Shown piece after piece: positions 35,508 through 47,400 of a DNA stretch of 64,000 bases. The stretch is from Dallia pectoralis. Its lineage: Eukaryota; Chordata; Actinopteri; Esociformes; Umbridae. The notes under the pieces are model-generated. The model had not been told where the DNA came from, ran no database searches, and saw nothing but the letters and a program-made list of their open reading frames with translations. The stretch is from the NCBI GenBank assembly GCA_029465975.1, contig CM055728.1:7788689-7852688 (forward strand), given 5' to 3'. The position numbers and the translations under genes are program-made. Within the stretch, counting starts at the first letter, position 1. Each line of letters opens with the position of its first letter.

Positions 35508-35635
35508 CCTGACCTAAAATCAAGATATGCCTCTTATCAGATGGAGTTGAGGGGTGGGAGTAGGGTCATTGGAAAATACTACCATTTGTCTACTGATACA
35601 AAACTAAATGCAAAATCGGTGAAGTGGCTCTTTAA

Positions 35636-36540
35636 ATATAATGCCACATTGTGCCAATTCACCAACCCATATCCACCCAGTTCAGTCTAACATCTCCAGT
35701 CAGATTAGTATACAGTACACACAACAAGATGTAAGACATTTTAAACACCCTCCAGCTGGAACAATTTATAGCCTCAGGTTTTGTGGCTCACTTGCCAGAA
35801 CTACATCACCATTCAGGGCCAGCCAGTTTCTTATATCTTTTAGATTTAAGTCTCAAATATACAAAAATGTAGACCTAAGACTGCTCAAAAACTTTCCACA
35901 TGCTACATATTATGGCATACGTTGTATACGAACGTTTCAGTAATGTTCAGATATTTTCTTGTGTTTTCTAGGCTATCCTGAGCCAGGCTACCAACAGCCA
36001 GCTAAATCTCCGGTCCCCAAAAGTTTAGGTTTTGTTATATCACCTTTCGCGCCAATCCTTCAAGTTTTCAGACAAAAAAGACTTGAACTAATTACAAACC
36101 TTCTCACCCATTACCTTAACTACCCCTGTCTGAACTTTTGTCCGTTCACTTTACATTAACTGTGGTTTTCATCCACCCAACTAGTCCGACTGCTCACAAA
36201 TAATCTCACTTCGTAAAGCATTCGTAAACTCACAGGCTCCGCCCACTATGGTCCGGGAATATCAAACAAAACAAACGTTTTCTATTCTATTAACATTAAC
36301 TGTGTTTTCGATCGTTTAATAAACGATTATTTAAAGAAAGTGCTTAGGTAAAACATTTATTTATTTGTTATATATATTCCACAATGAGTTTGTGTTAATG
36401 TGAAGCTACTCATACGTATGCTTTTATCGTTTCAAGTAAATTTTATATAAAAGTAAGTAAAAAATATATTTCTTAAATACGAACACCAAAACAAAAAAGG
36501 CAGTAATTACATTTAACACACTACCCATAACCTCTTGCGG
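35636..36540. other. Intergenic sequence upstream of rpl32
   Basis: No gene recognised; ORFs of 66 and 100 codons on the plus strand look random. AT-rich after 36280. Confidence 0.4.
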
Positions 36541-36604
36541 TTCTTCCGGAAGCTCTTTTCCGTCTTTCCGCCGTTGCCGACCCCTTCCGAAAATTACACA
36601 GGCG
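36541..36604 (+). promoter_or_regulatory. rpl32: rpl32 core promoter and non-coding exon 1
   Basis: A cttccggaag ETS-type site is followed by pyrimidine-rich ctcttttccgtctttccg, which fits a 5' TOP start as in ribosomal protein genes. The exon ends before a GTGAGT donor at 36605. The exact start base is inferred. Confidence 0.65.
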
Positions 36605-36994
36605 GTGAGTTTTCCAAATCTATGTCCATCTACCCGTTTAAAACATATATTAAAGTATATTTATAACAAGTATCACGTATCTAAGTTACAGATTTACAAG
36701 TTATCGCAAAATGTTGCACCTACGATCCTTTTTAGTCCTCAAGGAATAGCTTCTAACTGGTGGCTCATTGACCAGTGTTAGCCATTGCTAGTTGCATTTT
36801 CCAATCAGTCTACATTGGCATAATTAGCTCATTTCTACCCGAGACTGCACGCGTTTAATAAAATATAATGTACGCCTTAAAGGTTCATGGCCGCGAGTTG
36901 TAGTGGTGTTAATATCAATTAAGTGGCTCTTCCGTTCGTAAATAGCCAGACAACATCCCGATAACTTGTTCATTGATACCGTATTGTACAACGT

Positions 36995-37185
36995 GCTGGT
37001 ATGTTACTGGAACGTGCTTGTATGTTACTTACTGGAACGTGCTTGTATGTTACTTACTGGAACGTGCTTGTATGTTACTTACTGGAACGTGCTTGTATGT
37101 TACTTACTGGAACGTGCTTGTATGTTACTTACTGGAACGTGCTTGTATGTTACTTACTGGAACGTGCTTGTATGTTTCTTCTGGA
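36995..37185. repeat. 25-bp minisatellite, about 7 copies, rpl32 intron 1
   Basis: The unit is cttactggaacgtgcttgta plus tgtta, nearly identical copies, which suggests recent expansion. The last copy is altered. Confidence 0.92.
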
Positions 37186-37504
37186 AAGTGCTTTCCGGCC
37201 ACGGCTTTACAAAACATGATCTAGTAGTAGTACCCGCGATGTGCTGTTGTGAATCCAGGTTAATCCAAGGCTGCTTATGTAGGTTACATGCATCAAACTG
37301 GTTCCATGGAGGGCCGAGTGTCTACCGGTCTTTGGTTATTATTAAAAGCCTAACCCACATATAATTGGTTAGGCCCTCCTTGGAATCAGTTTGACATCCC
37401 TAAAGGTGGTTGGTCCCACCAAGGTGAGCTAACTAGTGCTCCTGTCATGGTTTTGTTTCCATTTGGCTAATAACTCCTTTTTTCTTGTTCTTTCGCAGGT
37501 CACC

Positions 37505-40002
37505 ATGGCAGCCCTCCGACCTCTTACCAAGCCGAAGATTGTCAAGAAGAGAGTAAAGAAGTTTATTCGCCATCAATCAGATCGATATGTGAAGATTGCG
37601 GTAAGAGCCTTTGCTTATGACATCACATCAACCATCTCTCACTAATGTATGGTTGCATATCCTGTAAATGTTTTTTTCTCAAACATTACACACATGTAAG
37701 TAGATGTCGACAAACCCTGCATGTTTCAGTCATACTGTATGTGTGTAATATGCAGTACAACAATGTTTAGCAAACATGGATTTGACAAAAGCATTTCAGC
37801 GTGAAATTCAGCCGAATATCTAACATGGTTGTGTCTAATGGTTCAGGAAAGACGGTTATCGCCAAAAAAATCACAGTCTTGTCTTTATGTCAAGGGGTTA
37901 ACTTGCTGTGCTACTCAGGCATTTTGCAGCATCTATAAGAATGTGCTGGTGATTCTGTGACGTGTCACCTGACCACATCTTTTTAAAATTACCTGCAACT
38001 ACTGACATTTCACCTGTGTTATTAATGGCGTGTCATGTTGAAAGGCACATATGAAATTGATCTCCCTCAAGCTAAATAGCTGTAGGAAAACATTGATGTT
38101 AACTGCTTTTTGAAGTGACTTGTTCTCTTTGCCCCTTTCCAGAAAAGCTGGCGTAAGCCCAGGGGTATTGACAACAGAGTCCGCAGGCGGTTTAAGGGCC
38201 AGATGCTTATGCCAAACATCGGTTATGGTAGCAACAAGAAGACCAAGCACCTGCTGCCCTCTGGCTTCAGGAAGTTCCTGGTGCACAACATCAAGGAGCT
38301 CGAGGTCCTGATGATGAGCAACAAGTATGTTTATATCCTTTCCCTGTGTGACTTGTTTATTCAAACACGTCTCATTATATAAACTATTATATAGAATGTA
38401 AGGAAGGATATGTCTACTCCCTTCTTGCTGAGCACAAGCAGATTAAGAGGGGGTATGGAGGGCCTAGTCAGAAGAATTGTGTACAAGTATCAGGTGTAGG
38501 ATGCTGTAAGAATGACATGCTCTATTAATAGGTAGGTGATGTGTTTAACAACTGCCTCAACCTGCACCGTTTCCCCATAATGATTAATTAAATTAGATTC
38601 AACTTTATTGTCATTGGACGGTACAAGTACAGTACAGCAAAATGCTGTGCATCCAACCAGAAGTGCAAAATAGCAGTGCAGGAAGATGGGAGTACAGTTT
38701 AAGGATGTGCAATTGACATGGATAAGTAAATGTGCAGGTTTTAAGTTTAACAATGTAGCAAATGTGCAGCGGGCACACCAGTAAAGAACATCTGCGCAAG
38801 TGGCAAATGGACAGTACAAACCATAAGAATTGTGCAAAAGGCAAATATAATTAATAGGCTGGCAGTGTGCAGGACCCATTGGGTTGAGGGACTAAGATTG
38901 GTTGTTAGAGATGTGGACACCTAGGAATTTGCCAAAAGGAGACTTTGAATGCACTTCATAATTGTGGTGGTGAGCGCAACCAGTCAAAAGTCCTTTGGGC
39001 ATGCTGAGCCGACTGCGTTGGCACTGGCACAATGGTTGTGGTCTTGCAGCATGTCTGGTCCACCGCCAGGGACAATGACAAGTTGTAAATATCAGTGAAG
39101 ATCCGAATCCACCATACTGAGCAAGGTGCACGTAGCTAATCAGGTGTGACTGTCCAGTGTTTTAGCTTGCCTGTTCCCTGTGTGCACCTCCAATTGTTTG
39201 ACAGGGGCAGCCAAGTCTCTAGACTAATGGAAGTCATGTAGCACGTAGGTCTTTGGGTCCCTTGTTCTGACTGTCTACCCTGGCACTGCCAGCACCATGC
39301 TCTTGCAACCCACCAACAGTACAATTGGTTGCAATGCTTTCAAATAGGACTCTTTATCGTAGAGCTAGGGTTGTTTTTACGCTGGTCACCACTGGTGCTA
39401 GGTGATATGGTTTTTCATTACTGTGTCTTGTATTTTATGGTGTTTTGTGGCTCTCACAGCAATACATTTTGTAATTATTTACTTGGTTAAGACAAATGAC
39501 TGAGTCTAAATAAAGATAAGTGCATATATTGTTAGTGAGGTCTTTTGTTGTCACCACCAGACATTTTTGTCACATTGTCTTCCGGCTGCAGGCAGCATTT
39601 GGCCTTGTTATAGTCTCATTGTGCCTGAAAGCTTCGAGGTCCTCGGTGCCCTTCAGTCCCCAGCACAGTAATTAGTTGTTGTGCTTTTCAATTGGTCTAG
39701 TACACAAAATGAAACAAAAGCATGTCTGTGTTGAAGTTGTTGATAATCAAAGTTGTGTTCATGAAACATCACTTTATTGATTATGGTGGCGTACTTGTTG
39801 CGTGTTGTGGATGTTGTATGATATTTGGTAGCTCATGTTGGTTTTCTGAACACTCTTTTACCCGCTCAATAGGACCCATGCTGCGGAGATTGCCCACAAT
39901 GTATCCTCTAAGAACAGGAAGCTGATCGTGGAGAGGGCAGCTCAGCTGGCCATCAAGATCACCAACCCCAATGCAAGACTCCGCAGCGAGGAGAACGAGT
40001 GA
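37505..40002 (+). CDS. rpl32: 60S ribosomal protein L32 (eL32)
   Basis: Three coding exons, 37505-37600, 38143-38324 and 39873-40002, join to 408 bases and 135 residues, the usual length. eL32 is a structural protein of the large ribosomal subunit. Exon 1 starts ACCATGG, a strong Kozak context, and reads MAALRPLTKPKIVKKRVKKF. Exon 2 carries WRKPRGIDNRVRRRFKGQ and PNIGYGSNKKTKH. Exon 3 ends NPNARLRSEENE, identical to the vertebrate C-terminus. Introns are GT-AG, phases 0 and 2. The 5' UTR exon is at 36.55 kb. Intron 1 has a minisatellite and intron 3 a dispersed repeat (38590-38880). Confidence 0.98.
38590..38880. repeat. Dispersed fish repeat in rpl32 intron 3
   Basis: Contains ttcaactttattgtcattgg and gtacaagtacagtacagcaa followed by accagaagtgcaaaa, a common fish interspersed sequence by memory. 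Class unknown. Confidence 0.5.
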
Positions 40003-40019
40003 TCTGGACATTATTTCTC

Positions 40020-40025
40020 AATAAA
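40020..40025 (+). terminator. rpl32: rpl32 polyadenylation signal
   Basis: AATAAA, 18 bases after the stop codon, followed by TG-rich sequence. Confidence 0.9.
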
Positions 40026-41200
40026 ATATATGTTTAAATGTCTATCTTCTCCAGGCTTGTTTTTTTGCTGCTCTGCTATAGTCTTAAGTGTATTGCCAGG
40101 GTTAGTGATATTTGCTCTGTTATAGTCTTTAGTGAATCACTAGGGTTAGTGAGACTTGAGAAACAGTTTTTTTTGGTGCTCTAAATGGGGTGTGGTGGGA
40201 GATGGGGTCCGGTGTTTTGTGTTTGGGCTAACAGTTGGTGACACATCATCCGTTAACGCCATGGTTCATTCCCTGTGGTGATCCAAGCTGCTCTTTAAAA
40301 GCATTCTGACCAAATTGTCAACAACCATGGAAACATGTTAGAAAAATAAACGTTTCTGCAACTGTGTGGTTCACAGAAGTGGACCCGCCTGAGGATCTCT
40401 GAAGATTAATTGGAATAAATAATACTTTTTTGTCTGGCAATCCAATGATAATGAGATTGATTTCACCTCATCGTCATATTAATCAAAGGCTTTTCACTCA
40501 AGATTGATCTTCACTAATGTGTTAATATATCGACTATGACTTAGTTTCAAGGTTTATTGTTTACTCCAAAGTCCCCTATTTCCCCACCCTTGTGGAACTT
40601 GAACAAATATCTCTCTTCCACCTGAATAAGGCAAATGGTTTGGAGTTGTGTAAAAGGTCAACTAATATGCCATTTGACCGTTCTCTTCAGTTATGACTTC
40701 TGCAACTGCAATATTTTAGATTTGTGTATCATGAACTGGATAGTGCCAGTGCCTATCGCCAGCCTCTGGGGGTGAAAGTTTCCTCTGCGTTCTGGCAGCG
40801 AGGCAGGCTACTGCTCCCATCCATCTGTTCATCTCAACACTGCCTGTGATGCAAATGAACAAACAGAACCATGTTCAATACATTAACATCTTTCAACATG
40901 GAAGGATATGCCATGGTGGGAATTTTCTATTTTTTGTTTGCTAGTGGTTCAAATGTCATGTTTTGTGCATGTCAGCATAAGAGACCGACTCTAATGGTGT
41001 TATAAAGTGCATGAGTGTTGGTGAATATTCAGATTCATTCACATTCATCTGTAATAATCTGTATTTTTGCCTGATTTCATTTTTTGTCTGATACCAACAC
41101 AACTGAGTGTGCTGGTGCACCTCCAGTTTGTGTGGGGACTGTCAGGACACAGCTATGAGATGGTCTGGAGTGAACGCCGAACGATAACAAGAAGACAGAG
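40026..41200. other. Intergenic sequence between rpl32 and grip2
   Basis: No coding sequence seen. It includes the likely upstream promoter of grip2. Confidence 0.4.
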
Positions 41201-41212
41201 AGATCTCCGATT

Positions 41213-41402
41213 TTGCCTTTCAGTGACCACAAAATGAATATGACCGGCACAGTGGTCTATGGGATCGGAAGCCCGAAGCTCTTCACCATGGCCTTCTCTC
41301 AGACAGAGTCTTTGAGGAAGGCAGGAGTACGAGGAGGAAAGAGAAGAATGTTCTCCTTTTCTCTCAGATGTCGGCTCTGCGTTATTAGAGGCAGAAGCAA
41401 AG
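41213..41402 (+). CDS. grip2: grip2 first exon, form a
   Basis: The frame ending at 41402 before GTAATC closes with MFSFSLRCRLCVIRGRSK (ATG at 41348), which aligns residue for residue with the GRIP2 start MLAVSLKWRLGVVRRRPK recalled from mammals. It joins in phase to exon 2 (51645). An ATG at 41213 is also in frame and would add 45 residues; I prefer 41348 by homology. Confidence 0.75.
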
Positions 41403-44400
41403 GTAATCATGTAATCCTTATGCAACGATGTTAATATATGTTTAAAATGAGTTTACATCAATTCGACCAGTATTTGATTTGGCTATAAGGCCCGGAAGGT
41501 TGTTGAATATTGCCAGTATAGTAAAAGGTTTTTCTTTATCACGACACAATGCCTGCATACGTCACATGTATATTGGACAGACCGTACACTTGTCCAGCTT
41601 AATCAGAATAGTAACAGTGATATTTTTTTAATCTTTGCAGTGTGCAGTCTCATTTACAACAGCTTTTAGACAATTAGTATTAAGGGTTTAAATGGGTGTT
41701 ATTCACAGTAACTATTTGATCTGTTGTAGCCAGAGGAATTCTTTTTTTAAAAAGCACTCCACTAGTATCTGCAGTAAGAAAAAAGGTATTTTCCCCTGTC
41801 CCTTTAACTTGCCATTTGTACCAAGTCAACATCATGTGTTGTTCAATTGTTTTCCTGATTTACCATGAATTTTGAGTTCGTATGGTATTTCGAACTTACG
41901 TCTGTGTCCCCAAAAACATTTTATTTTAGATTACAGTAAATTTGGCCATACATGATATTCTGAATAAAAATGAGGCTTGTGACAGCAAAAACAAAACAAT
42001 CATTATATCTGAGATTCCACTCAGACTAACGACTTCACTAATTTCAAATTCCAATTTGTTTTTTGTGACAACACTGAACTAGCTTTTTATGTAACTCTCT
42101 ATGACAATCACAAATTAAACCTATGACCACTTCCCCAGACTTTCAGATAATGTAATGTAGGTTATAGTTTTTTCCTGTTTGACAAAAATGAGCATTCTTT
42201 GTAATTTATATGAATACTTTTGCCTCTACAAACACACTATAGATAACATGATGTCACATTGCTTTTAAAACAACCAAATAGTATGCCAGGTCGAGCTAGA
42301 GTGCATCTATTAAGTTCAGGTGGTTGTAACAAAATCGCATCTTACAAATTCTATATTATTGGTAACTAACGTTGATTGCCAGGAGATGGCAGTATAATCA
42401 GCAGTGTGTCCTCACCTACACCAACTGGCAAACATGACTGCTTCTACAATCCCTATGTGACAAAGTGTTTTTTTACAGAGGTATGTGGGGAGTGAAAACG
42501 TCAGAGCACTAGATTACACTACAGTAAATCTCTAACATAAAGTAGCATGCTTCATTACACATTTACGTCTATTAGAATCGATAACATGTTGCTTTAAAGT
42601 ACAATGCAACATCAATTCAGTCACTATTATATCTGTTTATTGGTATTGTTTGTGTAAAAATCCCCTTGTTATTTATTTATCGACACTTCACATAGTTTAA
42701 ATAGAAAGACACATGGCAAGGTCTGGGTACATCAGATGGTAAACAATTTGTTTTTGTAGCCCACATGGGTGCAATAGAAATACGAAATAGTAACACCTCA
42801 TGGCTCATGCCACATTGTTATGGCCATACAACTGGGTCAGAGCCTCTCTGAAACGCCAGGGCTTGTTGGGTGCTCCCATCAGCAGAGGAGAGGCCCTACC
42901 AACATTGACCCGAGGGACAAACCAGCAACAGGGACTTGGGAATCCACAGCTCATCAATGTGCAATGGCAAGAAAGGCTATCCCTTCTGGTCCGAACCGGG
43001 ACCGAATGGGCACGCTAGTGTTGGAACTGGACCATAGAGCAGTAGAAGAAGGTTGCCAGGTCCGATGAGTCCCAATCTTTTTGCATCACGTGGATGGGCG
43101 TGTACATGTGCGCCATATACCATGGGAAGTGATGGCACCAGGATGCATTGTGGGAAGACGACAAGCCGGTGGAGGGAGTTTGATTTTCTGGGCCATGTGG
43201 ACGTCAATTAGACACGTGCCACCTACCTAAACATAGTTGCAGACCAGTTACACCCCATATGTCAGAAGTATTATGTGATGGTAGTGGCCTCATTTAGCAT
43301 GGCTCCTCGTAACTAAAGGATCTGATGTTAATGTCTTGATGCCAGACACAACAGGACACCTTCAGGGGTCTTGTAGAGTCCATGCCTTTGCATACAGGTC
43401 ATAATTTTTTGGCTCATCAGTGTACATAATCAACCCAGTTGTGTTGCTTTGCATTTCCCTCTGGGTTTATCATACCAGCACACATGGCGGTGTCTCCTGT
43501 TTTTCTGCCTCCTGCAAGAAATTAATTAGTTTCACTCTGAAACACCACAGAGTTAACGGGGTATTAGGGACAAAACTGAGGAAATGATCTCCTCCAACGA
43601 ATGTTTTGTCCACTAGAAAGAGCGGACTAATAGGATGACAAGCTACAATGGAGAAAACCGTTTGTTTGTATTTTTTACGTGCCTCTGGTCAGGGCGATGC
43701 CCCAGAGACTCGAAATCGTTTACATACCAGGACACATTTGTTCTGCACATAAAGAGTTAATTCCGTAGCTGTTTGATTTTTTACCTGAGCTCACCCTAAG
43801 ACATTTACTTTGTAGCTGTTATGTTGGCTGTAGTTCATATTTCTGTTTGTCCTTTTATCCTAATATTCCGTTGAGAGCGTTTATGCAGTTCTATGCCATG
43901 CTTCTGATGTCTGACATCAGGGCAAAAGTTTATTTTAAAGAGTGGAATTTGTTCAGGACCAAACAGGGTGAGAGAAGCGAGCGGGGTCACTCCAGGAAGT
44001 GGGAAGCATGTGAATCATGAGAGAATGACAAATGTACAGACAGGTGTGGCTCTCAATAGGACCGTGTCTCTATAAGCCCCTCTGTAAAGACGTGTAGGGC
44101 AGGCAGTGCCAGGGGCTGCGGCGAGCTGACCAACCCCCTCACCCACACAAGGGAATGAACATGTCGAAATGCTCCACATATTCCACAGACGAAAAAAGAG
44201 AAAGCGCCTCATTGGTTAGATTCGTATTCATTCCAAGGCACAATTCGCCAGTCAGCAGTTCGAGGCGCTCAGTGAAGATCAGTCTCTCTGTTCGTTGAAT
44301 CTTTGTAGCTGTAGCAATATTCATTTGGCAGCTGGGATGCTCCAATGTAAGCAGGTAACATTTTCTGTGATGAGCCGGTGAAATGAAAGGATGAATTATA

Positions 44401-47400
44401 ACTCATGTGAGGGATGAAGCAGCCAGGCATTAGCTAACCTGTGTGTGCGTGTGTGTCCTAGTGTGTGCGGATAGGAGAACTACAGGGGTACACTGCTTGT
44501 GTGTCGGCTGGAGTGGAAAATGTGTGACCGCTGGTGGCAGCCTTTGTGTTGGCTCAGAGTGACAATGGTTGTGGGGGCGGTGTAAATTGTGTGCTTGACT
44601 GTGGGGAGAGTGTGGGGGTGTGTATATGTGTGTGTGTGTTTGAGAGAGAGATTCTGTGAGTGTAGGGGGTGTGACTGTGTCGTTCGTAGGGAGGGTGTGT
44701 GACTGCTTCATCACACCCCTCTGGCAGAGAGGGTGGGAGGGTGAGCGAGAGAGAGAGAGAGAGAGAGAGCAAGACCTTTTCCAACACAGTCACTGAGGCT
44801 GTGTGAGTGTGTGTGAAGGTTGGCGTGTGTTACTGTTGCCTCTGTGCGAACTAGAATATGAGTGTGTGAACGAGGGCGACGAACAGTCCTCTGGAATAGG
44901 AAGAGGAGCGACGGGAATACCTCGAAATGAACTACAACGCGGTGAGAGAACCGAGAGAGACGCCGATTCCACTGGCGCCTTAAACATCTGATCACCATTC
45001 TGTGCGTCTGTCTGTGGGGATGAATCACTTCAACACGAGGAGGACTGTATTCATATGTTATGTACCAGGTTTGAACAGGTAGAGGTGGAAGAAATAGGCA
45101 TCTCTCGTTTTGGATTTTCTGAGCAATCTGCAAATAAGTGAAACTCATGTCGTGCTTTAAGAAGGACACGCGGTTGTCGTTGTCCCGCTTGTTATGAGTG
45201 AGTGAGACGACCAATCACCTTAGCCAGGGTCTGCCAGAACAGCAGGACCGCTACCTTCCCTCTCAGGTGGGATGTTTTGACAGAACTGCAACCATGCTGT
45301 GTGGACTAAGGAGAGAGGCGAAGAACTGCAGCATCGGTAAGACCGCCGTTTGGCTGTTTGGTGTGCCCTGTCAAATGGGTCTGTAGTGCTAATAACGAGT
45401 AGTGATATTGTAAATGGGGCGATCGCACCTGTATTTACTTGCGAACGTGGAGAGCGTCAACTTCCTGCTGTTGTACCTGAGGTTCAATTCCCCCATTATT
45501 TTTATATAGATTATTTATATTATTTATATATAGATTATTTATATATAGATTATTTAGATTTAGATTATTTCTATATACATTTATACAGTTTTGAATGTCA
45601 CCTTACTTAAATCATGTGAGACAATTGTGACTGATTTCATGATGACCTGACCGTGACCTACTAGTAGCAACGCATAAAAAGCTTTTTCTGTGTACCTAAT
45701 GATCTTGTCAATAGATGTGGTTTGATTGTCTCGGGAGGATTTCCCCAACACTTCTCATAAACATTCAGATTTTTTTTTTGTATTCATTATACTTTTGAAA
45801 ACTTTTTTACCTCTTTGAAGCCCTGTTTTATCCAGTTTGTCTATGAAGTGTTTGCAGATTCTGCATTGGTAGATGCAATGTAATTTCTATTAGGACTTAA
45901 ATAAATCTGAATATAAGAGTAAATAATTGGGACAGATATAACGATGCAAACTGGGCCTAGTTTATAAATGTATATTTGGCCTCTGGAAATAGCATTGTGA
46001 TTTCCTAGCTATTGTCAGAGTGGGCCCCCACATTTAACCTACATTCTGATTGGGTCCAGAGGGGAAAGCGTAAAGTGCCCTGAATTACATTGTGAGTTAA
46101 TTGAGTCAGGAATAAATGGGGGTCACAACAGTTTTTACTTCAAACGCCGCTTTAAGTAAAGTCGCAGGCAATGTCCTGTCTGCATATCAACACATCATTC
46201 TCGAGCCATCACACTTGCTGATTATTCCCTCTGCCAAGACGACTCAGTCCGCTAGCAAGGCTGTGTCACCCCCAGTAATAATGTTGAGGTCTCTGGAGCC
46301 ATTTCCAACCGTTGTGTTTAGCCTACAATTTGCCAGTCGGCATCGCTAACAACGTTCCATAGCCAGTTTTGAAAAGGCAGAGTGCCTGTCTGTCACATGG
46401 AGTTGTCCCCATGTGAGGGTTTTTGTGAACGTTGCCTTTTGGCTGCAATGACAGCTGCTGGCCTGTCAGGACCGTCAGAAAGCTGCAGGGTCACAAATGC
46501 CGCTGCCTGTATGTGTCTTGATGTGTCACTAACTCTGGGCGTGTGCACGTGCGCCTGCTCGGGGACAGCGTGCACATGTGGCCCTAAGACCGGGATGTTT
46601 GTGCGAAGCAGTGGACAAAAGGTTGCACATTATCATAGTATTCGTGTTGTCCTTCTTTTGTTTACTCTTTCCTTATGTTGTTCTTTTCACAGATTTTTCA
46701 CCAGTTAAGATTTTATTTTATTGTCCCGATTCGATCAGGTATTAGTGTTCTAAGTAGATGATAGAACTGGCGAAGCCATACTTTTTTATATTTCTTAAAT
46801 ATTCAGTAGACATTCTCAACTGGCGAATTTTCTTGCTCAGTGACAAAATGACTGGGGTTTATTCTGATAACCTTTCCAATACCTGTCTGATGCTTTAAGT
46901 GCCAGACAATCTATCATCTTAATTATAGACCATTGAGATACACCACATGTTATGCTGTCTTCTAAATGACTAGATTAGTCCTGCTCCTGAGCACCATGAT
47001 GCATTTCTTCCTATTCGGACCAGAGGTGTCACGGATCCGTACAGGTGAAGTGCAGAAGGAGCGAGATGCAGAGCCAGATAATCACGTTCGTCGTATTTAA
47101 TTGTAGTCTACAACAAACATAGAACAACGAACGGACAAAACTATACTGACGATAAATGAAATGCGCTTACACAAAGCGACTTGTACATTTACAAACACAA
47201 CAGTATCAATAGGACTTATACACAACACTCACCTACAACGACACGTAACGTAAAATAATATCAAGCACCAGTGAACCTAACCAGGGGACTTAAATAGCCT
47301 ACTGATACAAACCTATGCCCGGTGCTTAATTAACCCAACTCAAAACAGCTGTGCTCCTAATTACAATATACATACACAGAAGTGCTCTCCCAACCACCCT

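Larger units (their letters stand above)
33923..35631. mobile_element. Kolobok-like DNA element with THAP remnant and P2X7-ballast gene
   Basis: TTAA lies at both borders (33919-33922 and 35632-35635). The ends are inverse: AGAGCAACTACACCGA at the left and AGAGCCACTTCACCGA reading in from the right, with two mismatches in 16. TTAA target sites and a THAP domain are both hallmarks of the Kolobok superfamily. The body holds a broken THAP domain on the plus strand (34251-34390) and, convergent to it, a two-exon gene for a P2X7-type cytoplasmic domain (35294-34507). No transposase catalytic part was found, so the element is non-autonomous. PiggyBac also uses TTAA, but no piggyBac sequence is seen. 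Confidence 0.6.

Noticed and set aside
36966..37364. ORFs in rpl32 intron 1
   Set aside because: Products of a 25-bp repeat cycling through frames; inside a verified intron.
44711..45214. Minus-strand ORF of 167 codons
   Set aside because: Overlaps GA/GT simple sequence and the grip2 5' region; no family resemblance.
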